Source: Panicum virgatum (lineage: Eukaryota > Streptophyta > Magnoliopsida > Poales > Poaceae). From it: DNA of 64,000 nucleotides. The notes beneath the pieces are model-generated. The model was not told the DNA's origin, made no database searches, and was given only the letters and a program-made list of their open reading frames with translations. The stretch lies in contig NC_053150.1 of assembly GCF_016808335.1 (NCBI RefSeq), forward strand, positions 30,236,238 through 30,300,237, given 5' to 3'. Positions 12,976 to 24,707 of this stretch are shown one piece after another; the first letter of the stretch is position 1; each line of letters opens with the position of its first letter. The position numbers and the translations under genes were made by a program.

Positions 12976-13066
12976 TGCTACAGGAAGACCTAGGGTTTTT
13001 GCTGGAGAAAGAAGAAAGGAGGCTCTGTAGCTAATGGAGACTTGTTGCCGATACAAGGATGGAAGG

Positions 13067-13077
13067 TAATATTTATG
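13067..13077 (-). promoter_or_regulatory. TATA box of the antisense aORF
   Basis: CATAAATATTACC on the minus strand lies about 95 bp upstream of the aORF ATG (12975). The leader in between contains AAAACCCTAGG, a common look for plant 5' UTRs. This suggests the aORF has its own promoter, independent of the LTRs. Confidence 0.5.
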
Positions 13078-13263
13078 GCCCAATCTGGGTAAATGAAAAG
13101 ACGAAAGGTGAATCGGCGCGTTGGGTTTGTGCGGATGGAAGGCGAAAGGCCAGGGGCAAAGAAGAGTTTTACCCAGTTGTATGGGGTAAGCCGTGTGCAC
13201 GGGGTACAAGGAATGGCTTTGATTGCTGGTTGGAATAATTTCGGAAGAAAATAAATTATTCCG

Positions 13264-13277
13264 AAACTGGGGGCATG
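13264..13277 (+). promoter_or_regulatory. Polypurine tract of the Tat element
   Basis: The purine-rich run AAACTGGGGGCATG lies directly before the 3' LTR start TGTTGACAC at 13278. Confidence 0.7.
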
Positions 13278-14408
13278 TGTTGACACTGTTTTTTGACACG
13301 TGTCAAGGAAGGTGATTTTTGTGAAGGGAAGGTGGCCTATCTGGAAGAAACCAAAAGATGCACAGGGTTGGAATCGGCTGATGGAGCCCGTCCGATGGGC
13401 TAGAGGAATATTCTGTGAAGATGCTGATCCACCAGCTCTGGTGCTCGGCCGATGGAGAGGTGCCGATGAACTCAAGGAAGGAGAAGAGGATCCGGACTCT
13501 ACGAAAATCTTGATGATTCGGTTGTAATATTTTAAGTAGTTTACATTTAAGATAATCTTTTCTTTAGGGTCAAGTAATGTTTGCCGTAATCAGTTAGGAC
13601 TTGATAGCGCTAGGCTATATATATCAGTTGTGAGGGACTGGAAAAACTTGATACACATCCAATACAACAAACTTTACAATTTCTTTGCACTTTTTTGGCG
13701 ACTTCGCCTTTTCTCTTCTTTTTTTGACGAGTTCTTTCAAGTTGATCAAGGACGTCTCACAATCGAGCGACTTGATTTGCTAGTAAGTTTTTGTTTTACC
13801 AAGTATATTTGAGCTTTAGCTACCAGGTGCATCGCTATGGTTTCGTTCAAATCTATTCAAATATCGAGTTCATCCAGGCTTTGACTTCCGGGCGCATCGC
13901 TGTCGTCTCGTCTAGATTTATTCACCAAATATCGATATCGACTAGATTTGTAGGTTTTCCTATGCTTTTTGGCCATTATCACATCTAAAAACATACTAGA
14001 TCGGCTTTAGGTTTTGGAGTGATACTTTTGTTATCTCAAGAGCCGTTTTAGATCTTTTTTTAGCTTTGCATCATCTAAGTTACACATTCGTAGTTTAGTT
14101 CTTGTCATACACACACGATCGGCTGTCCAAAAGCCGATTTTGTCGTCCAGTGTATCGGCTGATCCTGCCGATACGCTCCTTTACTACACGCTTGCATTTA
14201 ATATCTTTTTGTCGTCTATAGTATCGCCAAAGCTTGCCGATATGCCCATCTAAGAGATATTCGGAATCCCAGCCGATACGCTCTCGAATTTGACTTTGTT
14301 TTCTCCCTTGTCAATTTCAGGTCAAATTGACTAGCACGCTTGGTTGACTTTTTCATGCTTGGCAAACACTTGCCCTCGGATTCCAGTGTGTTGATTTTTG
14401 CGTCAACA
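13278..14408 (+). repeat. 3' LTR of the Tat element
   Basis: The LTR is 1131 bp, from TGTTGACAC to GTCAACA, and pairs with 971-2104. The TATA box equivalent lies at 13615-13623. It is followed at once by the TSD copy CAACC (14409-14413) and then by the host Athila aORF. Confidence 0.92.
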
Positions 14409-14772
14409 CAACCGCATGCCAAACACGAGCGAAGTCAACGTCCATACCTGTTTTTTCGAGAAGGTCCGGATCGAAGGCTCTGGTATGACCAAAGCTTCGA
14501 TTTTTGATCATGGAGTAGGCTTGACGCTCGCGGTCGTCTTGCAAGTCGATGTACGGTGCATCATCTTCATCTATTTCCATGTCCTCGATTTGCAGTTCTT
14601 CAGCTTGCTCCTCTATTTGTTCCTCTTGTTCGTCTTGCTCATAGTCCATCGTGGTCGGTGTTGGTGTAGGTTCAGGGGAATGACAGGAGCTCGACCCACC
14701 CCATGAACGAGATGAGCTTGACCCTATCATCTTCTTGATAGCTCCGGAAAGTTTCCGACCTACACCCTTCAT
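14409..14772 (-). pseudogene. Athila aORF, 5' part
   Basis: The ATG at 14772-14770 starts MKGVGRKLSGAIKKM, followed by a Ser-rich patch and a strongly acidic segment (QEEQIEEQAEELQIEDMEID). Then comes a conserved block with DDRERQAYSMIKNRSF and FGHTRAFDPDLL, typical of Athila/SIRE-associated plant transposon ORFs. The frame is open up to the Tat insertion at 14408 and resumes in phase at 970, where it soon hits stops. Upstream, from 15033 to 14773, lies a TATA-like sequence and leader, so it may be expressed from an internal promoter. A molecular function is not established for this family. Confidence 0.75.
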
Positions 14773-15505
14773 GCTTGCAACAAGAGCGAACAAGAACGAA
14801 CGATAACAACTCGGTTCGGGTTATGTTAGCGAAATCAAAATGAAATTCTTACCCAAAAGTTGTTCCTCCAAATATGTGATCAATCTTGCAGCAAAGAAAT
14901 GAGAGAGAGAGATTTCTTGAAACCAAACTTGAGCCAAAATCCAATGGAAACCTGAGCAAGAATGTGTGAGAGGGAGTGTGAGTGAGTGTGTGAGTATGAG
15001 AGAGCTCAACACCCCTCTCGGTCCCTATTTAAAGAGGAGATGGCGCGTGCACCAGAGGAGAGGCAAGCCGCAACAGCTATGGAGCCGTCAGAGAAGGTGG
15101 GGCCCAGGAGCCGTTGGCCCTGGGTCGGCTGACCTGTGGAGTCGACCGGTCCCAGGGTGGGCCCCCTGGTGCCCCCCTTTGGCCTGGTGCTTCCTCAACG
15201 GATAAGTTCTTTGAAAATATGGTGCACGGCCAAAAGTTTGCTCGAAAAGATGTCCACATTATTTTTCCCAAAGGATTAAAAACTCAGAAAATATTTTTAG
15301 TATTTTTTTGTAAAAAGGGAAAAGTGCTAGAAAAAGTTCTAGCATGCAAAAAACAATTTTGAAAATTTCAAACATGCAGTGGAGAAAAACAAATAAGGTG
15401 CAAACAAAATGTTGAAAAGCGGATGAAACAAACATGAGATAAATACCAATTTACCTTTGGCAAGGGCGCGTCGTTTAAAGTCCGACGTGCATGACTCCTC
15501 TTTGA
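14773..15505 (-). other. Non-coding region between gag-pro and aORF, with TATA-like promoter
   Basis: On the minus strand TTTAAATAG (15033-15025) is followed by a CA/CT-rich leader and then the aORF ATG at 14772. A GTAAGA donor-like site at 14852 could mark a leader intron, but I could not settle an acceptor. The segment 15440-15505, just after the protease stop, resembles the sequence that normally follows the Athila pol stop (TTTAAACGACGCGCCCTTGC). No RT or integrase remnant is visible. Confidence 0.5.
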
Positions 15506-17877
15506 TTATGATTGAGCACCCGTCCTGGGAGGAACAGTGACGGACTGCTGTGCTTTCTCTGCTTTTTTCACTCTTGATGAGGAGGGTTGATCTTGTGGAG
15601 TAGTCTGGACTGGTATTACCACTTCTACATGCTTACCCTCCTTTATGACTTCTTTCACGAGGCTGACCATGTTGTCCTTCTTTCGTGGTGTTACCACGAC
15701 TTCTTGTATGCCTTGTGAATTTGGCCCAAACTTGATTTTGATCATAGAGCATTGCTCAACCTTGGGCTGAAATGGGAACCTTTCTTCATTGCCGTTGATA
15801 TTGAAGCGGATTTCTCTGGCTCCAACATTGATTTGTGCCCCCGCAGTGCTTAGGAATGGTCTTCCTAGAATAAGTGGTGTATCCTTGGAAATGTCCATGT
15901 CCAGCACCACGAAATCGACAGGGATGAAGTAGTCCCTAACTTTTACCGGTACGTCTTCTGCAATCCTATCTGGATACTGTACCGAGGAGTCTGCCAGCTG
16001 GAGATGCATTGGGGTTGGTGTGAGGTGTGTGAGGTTTAGCTTCTCCTAGACTGCTTTTGGCATCACGCTGACACTTGCTCCTAAGTCACACAAGGCACGG
16101 CCAAAGTGTTGTGCCCCGATTGAACATGTGATTGTGGGGCATCCTGGATCTTTCTTCTTCTCCGGGGGTTGGTTGAGTATAGCTGCGCTACACTCTTCCG
16201 TGAGATTGACAACTTCTGTGGTGGGCAGCGGCCGTTTGTTGTTAATGATGTCCTTGATATATCGGGCGAAGGTCGGCACATGCATAACGTCCAGTAGAGG
16301 GACGTTAACATGTATCTTTTGGATCATCTCAACAAAATGGGTGAATTGTTCATCCACAGTTGCCTTCTTGTTACGGGTGGGGAACGGCAAGAAACTGGTC
16401 TCAATGTAATCCTATGGAGCCGTTCCCTTTTCTGGTTCCCTGGTTTCTTCTTGATCTGTTGGTTGTTCTTCTTACTGGGTTGCCATTGCTTTTCCTGTAT
16501 GGTTAGGGTGTGGTGGATCACGAGTGGACTTACCACCCCTCGTGATCACCGCTTTAACATTCTCAGAGACAGGAACAGAAGTAGCTATTTGAGCAAGAAG
16601 AGATTCAACCTTTTTATTGAAACTTGACTAGTTTTTAAGAGTTGAAGACAAAGTTTCAAGCTTGACATTTAAACTTTCTAGGGATTTGTCATTGGCCAAA
16701 AGTTTTTTATTTATATTTTCATTGATTTTAACTTGGCCAAGAACAAATTCTCTCAAGGGAGGTTGGTTTGAATTGAAATTCGAATTATAAGAAGGATTGT
16801 AGTTATTACCTCCCTGAAAAGGTGGACGTGGTTGGTTCCACCCCTGGCCTCCTTGTGATGGACGGTACCCGTTGTTGCTGTTGTTGTTGAGGTATGCGCA
16901 TTCTTCACGGGTTTCGGGGCAATCGTTCCCTGAATGTCCATCATTACCGCAGACTTCGCACGTGAAGTGCGAACCCATGGCATAAATAGGAGCATGGATC
17001 GGTTGTTTGCTCCCTTCCTCCATCTTCTAGATTAGGAGGTCCAGCTTCGCGGCAATCATATCCGTCTCTTTGACGGTATGCATGTCTTTTGTACAGGGTT
17101 GGAGTCGTTCATCGCTCCACCCCTGATTGGAGACCATCTTCTCGACCAATTCTTTTGCTTTGGCGATAGTCAGGTGGAGGAAGGCTCCTCTAGCAGCGGC
17201 ATCAATATTGGCTCGAGATGTCGTTGTGAGCCCGTTGTAAAAGCTTTGCAGGACGAGCCACTCGTCCATGTCGTGATGTGGACAGGCCAGGATGTATTCC
17301 TGCAGCCTCTCCCAAGCTTCTGGGATGGATTCCATCCCTGTCTGCTGGAAACTTGAAATTCTCCCACGCAGGGCATTTGTTTTGCCCAGTGGGAAGAATT
17401 TTGCGAGGAATGCCTTGCAGCATTTGGCCCAGGTGTCGATGTCCTTTTCTTTATAAAACCACTATTTCGCCTTCCCTAGGAGGGAAAAGGGAAACAGACA
17501 AAGCTTGACAACGTCGGCGGCGACACCCCGTATGACAACGGTGTCGCAGAGCTCCAGAAAATTCTGTAAATGTTCATTTGCGTCCTCATTCGACTTGCCA
17601 CAGAATGGGCTAGCCTGCACCATGTTGATGAGGCTTGATTTGAGCTCGAAGTTCACGTCCCCAACATTGATGTTGGGGCCAGTGGCCACATATCGGTGGA
17701 GGGGACGGAGAACTCGCGGAGAGTCTTTTCAGCCATAGCCTCAAGAACGAGTGGTGCTTCCAAAATGGGTTCCTGTGCTGGGAGGATAGCGAGAGGAGGA
17801 ACGACGCGAGGTCGTGCCCTTCTCACGAGCCTCTCTGGATTGTCTGTGTAGTTTTCCGGCAGGGAGAAACCGGTCAT
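15506..17877 (-). pseudogene. gag: Athila gag-protease, broken
   Basis: The start ATG at 17877 gives MTGFSLPENYTDNPERLVRR, a typical Athila gag start. A one-base loss near 17690 shifts the frame. From there the same frame runs to 15506 with in-frame stops at 17464-17462, 17029-17027, 16630-16628, 16474-16472, 16414-16412 and 16048-16046, most of them TAG in Gln-like positions. Domains in order: the capsid-like region (ESIPEAWERLQEYILACP, FYNGLT), the zinc knuckle CEVCGNDGHSGNDC (about 16955-16914), a coiled segment, and a retropepsin-like protease with ALCDLGASVSVMP (about 16090-16055) and ILGRPFLSTAGA. The final TAA is at 15508-15506. No RT follows. Confidence 0.88.
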
Positions 17878-18010
17878 ACACTACCCCTGTCTTCTTTTCA
17901 AATCAAAAATAAAAGAAGACCTAAAGTGACATTAGCCTGAAAGAGTAAAGACTATATCCTGTGTACAAGGTCTAAGTTAATATCAGCGCAATATCTTTGT
18001 TCACATGCCG

Positions 18011-18028
18011 TCCCCGGCAACGGCGCCA
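18011..18028 (-). promoter_or_regulatory. Primer-binding site, tRNA-Asp type
   Basis: On the minus strand TGGCGCCGTTGCCGGGGA (18028 down to 18011) is the tRNA-Asp-type primer site usual for Athila/Tat elements. It follows the LTR end with a short spacer. A mutated second copy lies 64 bp away at 18075-18092, inside what looks like a tandem duplication of the LTR/primer-site junction. Confidence 0.85.
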
Positions 18029-18712
18029 GAAATGCTTGTTGACATTTCTTAGCGCAATCACTAGGAATGGTTAATCCTTAGCAACAGCGCCAGAAATGCC
18101 TGTTGGCAGTTGTAAGCATCTAGGCCCTCTAGGTTTGTTTCGGTGATAATGACAACCATTATTGTGACTAATGAGTTTGTGCAGCTTAATAGATCATTAT
18201 CACTCATTTGGTCATATGTCAAAAGAGGCCCCTAAATTTCGTTATTCAAAAAGGCGATCTCGATATTCAACTCAAATATATAACAAGACTAAGGATCTTT
18301 CTAGTCCTAAGTGTCGTAAGGTTGAGAAGGACACTTAGGTTAGTATAGGTTTTATAGTTTTGTAGTGATCGCACTGTTAAGAGGGGTTAAGGTCAAGTAA
18401 CTTGAGCATGGACATGGTCATTTGAAAATGGATGCACACTATGGTCACTCAGGTTTCTAGAAGTTCAAATAAGTGCTTTTCAACTTATATCTCAAGAATA
18501 TTTAGATTTCACTCAAGACTCAAATCAGAAAAGGCAAAATCAGAAAAAGTCTATACACCGGTTTAACCGACACTTCCATTTTTCTATACGTCGGTTAAAC
18601 GCAGTCAGCAGAGTCTGGAAAGGTTCTATACACCGGTTAAACCGATGACGTTTGAATTAACGTCGGTGCATTAGTCCAGAGTTGGTTTTTCTAGGGTATT
18701 TCAAGTTTTATA

Positions 18713-20140
18713 TGTAACACCCGGTTTATAAAAGGACATAAACCGAGCAATCATATACGTGCCAGGATCAAGTCACACGTATATACAACAGAATGAACAG
18801 TATATCACAGCACATATCACGAATAAGATATAATAAATCGAAATATGAATGTTATTTATTACAATAATGACAAAATGTCTGATACAGCGGAAGCGAAGTA
18901 CAAAATACGAATAAAGCTCTCCGAAGCTGAAGCAGGGCGCCACAGGGACGTCGACTGGGAGACGAACACCTAGAAGTCCTCGTAGTCCTGGTAGCGCTGG
19001 ACGAACTCCCTCGTGTCGGCAGGAACTGAGCAGCAGTAGCGTAGCCAAGAGGAAAAAGTAGAGAAGAGGCAAGAGTGAATACACAACTTGTACTCAACAA
19101 GTATAACACAAACTATGAGGCTCTAGGCTGGCTGACTGACAGCATTAGCTTTTAAGTCTTGGCAAAATTTTATTAAAGCTATTTACTACGAGTTGATGAA
19201 TTACCATTAACCCTGTTACATAGTAATTAATCAAAATTAATCATGATACTACTGAGAACCAGACCAAAACCAAGCCACCAAGGTAACCCCGAGAAGCACC
19301 TCCCTCGTCGGAAGGAGATAACTCCACTAATCAAAAGGAGGATCTGGGCCGCTCATAACCGTGAGCACGGCTAGTATACTAGTTTTACACTCTGCAGAGG
19401 TTGCACATCTTTACCCACAAGTCGTGAGCTACGCCAGTTGTTCATCACACTTCCTTAGGTGAGATGACTAGCGACTCACTACGAGGCCGTTACAAAGAAT
19501 CTCGTTGGTAAGGCGTAACCGCGAAAGTTAGGTCAGCGACGATGGGGCCCACCTCACGGGGGTACAAGCACAGGAGCGCAATCCAAGCACAGACCAGCCG
19601 GAGGAGCAGGGACCATTGAAGCTTACTACTCTTGCCCCGCAGGTAAGTTACTCCAAACCAAAAAGACCTAATTAATAAGCCAAGTCTATCCCATTCTAGC
19701 CTTGTGGTAGCGCTGTTGTCCCAGGTTGTCGCTCTATGAACCGGTCCTTATGGAGAGTGGCCAACCAAGCACTAAGCACCGTGCTAGCCCCCTAAACCAT
19801 GTTTCTACAAAAACCAATTTTTAACGAGAAGTGAGCCACTCAAGCCACACAGAGTGCCACTCTCAGAATTAGGTTCAAGTAAGCCATTAATCAAATTAAT
19901 TAAAAAGGACTAGAATATGTTGTAGCGCAGCAACCTAGCACAACTAACCAAAATGCAACCCAAAGGTATATATAAAGGATATAAAGTGGCTAGGAAAGTC
20001 CTTATAGGCATACAGTATTAAAATGCAGTATGAAATTGTAATTAAAGGTGATAGGTTGTTCATGTTATACTTGCCTTCCTCGTACTGCTCTGGCTGTTGC
20101 TCAAACTGCTCCGAAGACGGCTGCTCCGGGTACTGTTACA
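18713..20140 (-). repeat. Short solo LTR of the Tekay-A family (1428 bp)
   Basis: It starts TGTAACACCC, ends TACTGTTACA and has a perfect TSD, TTATA (18708-18712 and 20141-20145). It matches the outer 1.43 kb of the Tekay-A LTR (38249 to about 39675) and then jumps to the terminal TGTTACA. About 1.8 kb, including the GC-rich island, is missing. In sense orientation the missing part is the 5' portion of the LTR (most of U3). Confidence 0.88.
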
Positions 20141-20316
20141 TTATACACCGGTTAAACCGACGGTGTTTGAAATCAAACGTCGGTGCAATTGACCAGTGAG
20201 ATGGTATTTCCAAGGATTTCAGAAGTTGTACTCACCGGTTAAACTGACGATAGATTTGAGTTAACATCGGTGTAGTTGTCCAGAGACTTGGTTTTTCAGT
20301 TGATCAGTGGACAACT

Positions 20317-23300
20317 TGTGGCGGAACCACCCAAAACTACTGGGCCCGGGTGCACTGATCTTTGTTGCTAAGCAACTCTGACCCAATTTGGCACTCACCG
20401 GTAGTTCCTCGAGTGAAGCCTCGATTAAAGCCACGCTATTCCAGGATCAGCAGACAACACTCACACGAAGGTGAGCCCAGAGATTACAACACAGAACATT
20501 TCATACATTTCAGAGTGATCGCAGCGGAAAGAAATTTATTACAAACCGGGTTCAGAATAGTAAAGTACTACAGAGTTCCATCTACTCAATTTATTCAAGT
20601 CTCATTATTCAGCGAAAGCAGTAAAAGATAACTAGCGAGATAACGTGACACATCGATAAAGCCCGTATGAAAGCGTCACTCAGCGGGAGGGTGGTCAGCA
20701 CCAGCTGAAGGGCCATCCCACTCTATAGACCAACCCGGAGGCAAGGTACACCGCCAAGTAAGACTTGCAAACAGATCCTCGAAGTTAGTACCTGAAAAAC
20801 AGTGCCACAAGCAAGGCTGAGTATACTAATACTCAGCAAGACTGACCCGTCTCCGGATATAACAAAGTCCGATAACTAGACATGCAAGGCTTTTTGGTTG
20901 GTGGGGTTTGTTTTGCCAAAAACGCCACTACATGTTGATCCTTATTTTCAGGTTTTACTTAGCCATATTCTAGTTGGATTATCCATTCTAAATTTGCAAC
21001 TAACTCTACACAAACATGGTAGAGCAACCATTTTATCAACCAGCAGTATTACCATCATCATGTTCCACTTGTTACTCTGTGTGACCGAAAGCATTAAGCA
21101 ATCTCATGCCGTGAGAGGCGGACGATTCTGAATCGAATTTCAACCTGGCCAGAGGAACCTAGACCACACGCATGGGGATCGACTTCGCTCCCGCCCATGC
21201 TACTTTTCCCTTTTCTTTCCAGTCCGTGGATCCGGAACACCCTCCCCGACTACAGAGTCCGACCACTCTGCACCCGTACATCACGACAAAAATATAAATC
21301 CTACTTCTACCAGGAGGGTGCGAGATTGTTCCACTCGCCGGTCCAATCAGTTACTTAAGCTTACCGATTACCATATTTCTCGGTATGTGGCTAGTACTTT
21401 CAAACGCTTAACGAAATGAGCCACACACCATGACCTTAGCCATTTTTGACTACACCAGCGGGGTATCACAACTACACAACCCCACCGTTGTCCTTATATT
21501 TCAGCAGGAATTAAAGGCAGTCAAAATTCCTATTTGCTCGCGAGAGGCAGGAAACCCCTCGACTTCTACCGTACCTAGTTAGCATGGCAACTAGTCGATA
21601 AAAAGATCCGGGATCAAACATAGGTACCAAGGGATCATGCATCTAAGGTTTTCGATCAACCCCTAGAAAACTTAAATGCAGAAAGAAACTACTATGACAC
21701 ATTATAAATAGATAAATGAATAGTAACTCGGAAAATAAGGCATAATGCACCGGGGCTTGCCTTCTTGGGCACTGTCAGGCAGAAAAGTTTCTGGGGCTTG
21801 GCCCAGGTCTTGAGACAAGTTAGCACAATTCAAATTGACCTCCTGATCCACACGACAGTCTGCGGGCACCAACTCGTAGTCACCGTCCGCGAGATTGACC
21901 GCTTCTATATGCAATGCCAGATTATTAGTTATTCGTGGATAACACTTTCTTTTCTTCACGATAAAGTTGTAGTTCAACAAAAGTTAATTTCGTGATGATT
22001 TCAACATTTCATTTCATGGGCAGTCGTTTATAGATTAGTAACCACAATTATGTTTCTTCATAAATGAGTGGGGGTTTTGGTTTTCATTTTCAAATTCAAC
22101 ACCTAGCATGCTTTCATTATTTCTTAACAACCCAACTACTAAAGAGATATTGAAGAAAAACTAAAGTAACACAGATCCAAACTTAAGCATTCATGGTATA
22201 AATTTCAGCATTTAACCATAAAGCAATTACCATAATTATTCATGTAAGTAGATCACTCTAGTTACTTCATCTTTTTGTACAGAACGTTTAATATGGGTTC
22301 TGGTGCTACAAAATTTACGAGAGTAACTTTACAGCATATACTTAGCACTGAAATTTTTCCAGATTTTATACACTTATACAGAAGAGGTGACAAAAAGAAT
22401 AAAAACAGCAAGCCATTAACAAAGATTAATTCTACAGAAAGTTTTACTAGGGATATGGTTCTCAAATTTTTGCCAGAGCATAATAATGAGATAAAAATAC
22501 TCTAGAAAAATTATCAAACTTTATATTCACCAGATAAAATAGTTATGCAATTAACTCCACATGAGTTAGCCTAAATTTCTCAAAGTTCATTTGACCAGTA
22601 CTGCATGTGATCTTTTTATTTCAGACAGAATATACTCTAGACAAGATCATACCAAAAAATCAAGATCAGATATGGTGTAGCTTACTCAGAACAAAAATGG
22701 TAAATCTAGCCATGAGATACTAAGTATGATTTTTAACAAGAGCAAAACTCAGTAACTGCAGCTCAAAATTTTTAGGCAGGACCACCGAACTAAACTGAAA
22801 CTTCAGAAATAAATATAGATTTTTCTGAGCACAACAACTATATATGATGAATTAAGCTGATTAAACAAGCATAAAACATGGTATATAGCAAATGAACTCT
22901 AATAAATCCTAAATTTATGGATTAACAAGATTTCAGTTACACATGCATGCAGTAAAAATTCCAGAGCAAGTTCATGTGCATATTTTCCAGTATTAAATCG
23001 AGAAGGATAGCAACAGATTAGAGAATCTTGATTGTTCCAACATGATAACTGTTTTGGTTCGGTTTCATCTTTTTACTGTGACCTTAGTATTCTATTAGTG
23101 ATAACATATCCAAAAATCAATGTCATTTGCTGAGTAGAACTTCCTGAACATGCATAAGGTGGTTTTCTTATTCTTTTTCCCAGATTAAAATTGGTTGAGT
23201 TTCTGCAGATGAGACTGTTACAAAATTTGTATATCTTATTACAAGGATTCCAGATCCGTTGAGTTTGCATTTTTATGATTTTTCTATGATTTGTTCTGCA

Positions 23301-24707
23301 TTTTAGAAGTTCACTGGTATACACTAGAAATCTTGCAAACACACCCTTAAACAGAAAAAATAAATTACAACCGGGCCCTTCACCGGCCTTCTCCGCCGCT
23401 GCAGCTCGCCCGGTGGTGTTATGCTAGGCAGGGCTTACCGGGGCTGCAACGGGGAGGCGCGTGGGAGAGTAGGGATCGAGGAACACCTACCCTGGTCGGC
23501 GTTCGAGTGCTTGGTGCTCGGAATCGAGCTCGTCGGCATCAATGGCCGAGCAGTTGTTCGGTTCGCCGACGTTGGAGGTGAAGGAGGGCTCGGGGTAGGG
23601 GAACAGGGCGTGCATGAGCACTGTGTGAGCTTGAGGATGCGCTTGGGGTAGCTGTCGTGCACGAACTCCCTCTGGGCTGGCCGGTCCGCGGGGAGCCCGA
23701 GCTCGCCGGCGGCGGCGCAGAAGGGGAACGGCGTCGGGAGGGGGATTGGGTTCGATTCCGCGCGCGTGGAGCTCAACTGGAAGGTGAAGAAGCTGTTGCG
23801 GTAGTTGGATGGGACAATGTAGGGATGTGGTGGCCGGTCCGCGCGAGATAGATCTCGCCGGCCATGGCGGAACGGCGGGAGGAGGAAGAAGGAGGAGAAG
23901 GCGCGCGACGGTGGAGCTCTGGGGGTTCTTATAGGCCAAGGGGCTCCTGGGTGAGGGGAGTAGCATCTGGGGGCGGTTGATTTGGCCCTGGACGGCTCGA
24001 CGGCGAGCGGGCGGAGCGGGCAGCGGCGCTGCGCATGGCGAGGGTGGCGTGGCGGCTCGGGAGCGCGTCTGGGACGCATGTGAGCGTGGGAGGGTGCCAA
24101 GGGGTGGGCCAGGAGGCGCTAGGGGGTTTTCCCGGGTCCATTTGGCCGTGGGCGCGCGGTGGACGAAGTCCACCGGCGGCGTACGGCGGGCGGCGCGAAA
24201 CAGAGCAAGCCGGGAGGAGATAGATGGAGATAAGGGCATATCTGCGATTTCTGAAATTCCAGGGACCTCTCGGTAATCTATAAATATCTCCTATTTTGAG
24301 GGCTCAAATGAAAAAGTGTTGAATACCAATTTTGCATAACTTTTCGAGATCTACAACTTTCGTGTTATGCAAATTTTCATTTGAAACTCACATTTTGAAC
24401 TATTTGTAAATTTGCAAATTTGCAAAAAGGACTTTGGTTTTATTCTGTTTTTGATTGATTTTTAGCTGAAATTCAATTGACCACATGTCAATTGAAGTAC
24501 CTTTCATGAGCCAACTAAAATTTTGTGCACATTTTTGAATTGAAATTTGAGTAGCTTTTCATTCTTTTTCCTTTCTCCTTTAATTTCTTTTATTCACTTT
24601 GACTTTTATTTGACCCCTTCTTTATGAATAAATTTTCCCCCTTTTTCTTTTAAGTTTAGTAAGGTATAGTGATGGTGTTTAAGGGTACTGACACCTGAGG
24701 TGTCACA
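20317..24707 (-). repeat. Solo LTR of the Tekay-B family (4391 bp)
   Basis: It starts TGTGGCGGAACCACC, ends GGTGTCACA and has a perfect TSD, CAACT (20312-20316 and 24708-24712). It is related to the Tekay-B LTR at 33666-37409. Shared landmarks include the start, the ACTCAGCAAGACT segment, and the AGCTCAAATGAAAAAGTG and AAGATCTACAACTTT-like stretches near the end. A GC-rich island lies at about 23380-24230. The open frames there on both strands differ from those of the other copy and look spurious. Confidence 0.88.

Larger units (their letters stand above)
971..14408 (+). mobile_element. Ty3/gypsy Tat-lineage retrotransposon, complete but degenerate
   Basis: The element starts with TGTTGAC and ends with GTCAACA, and is flanked by a perfect 5-bp TSD, CAACC (966-970 and 14409-14413). 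The order is 5' LTR, primer site, gag, pol, an antisense spliced aORF, polypurine tract and 3' LTR. Two RNase H-like domains in pol and an antisense ORF between pol and the 3' LTR are hallmarks of the Tat lineage. A solo LTR (3369-6987) interrupts gag. Without it the element is about 9.8 kb. Stops and frameshifts in gag and pol, the absence of a recognisable protease and visible LTR divergence show it is not autonomous now. It is inserted in the aORF of the Athila element. Confidence 0.92.

Noticed and set aside
12181..13299. A host gene between Tat pol and the 3' LTR
   Set aside because: The spliced unit lies within the TSD-bounded retrotransposon at the place where Tat elements carry antisense ORFs, so it is treated as element-borne.
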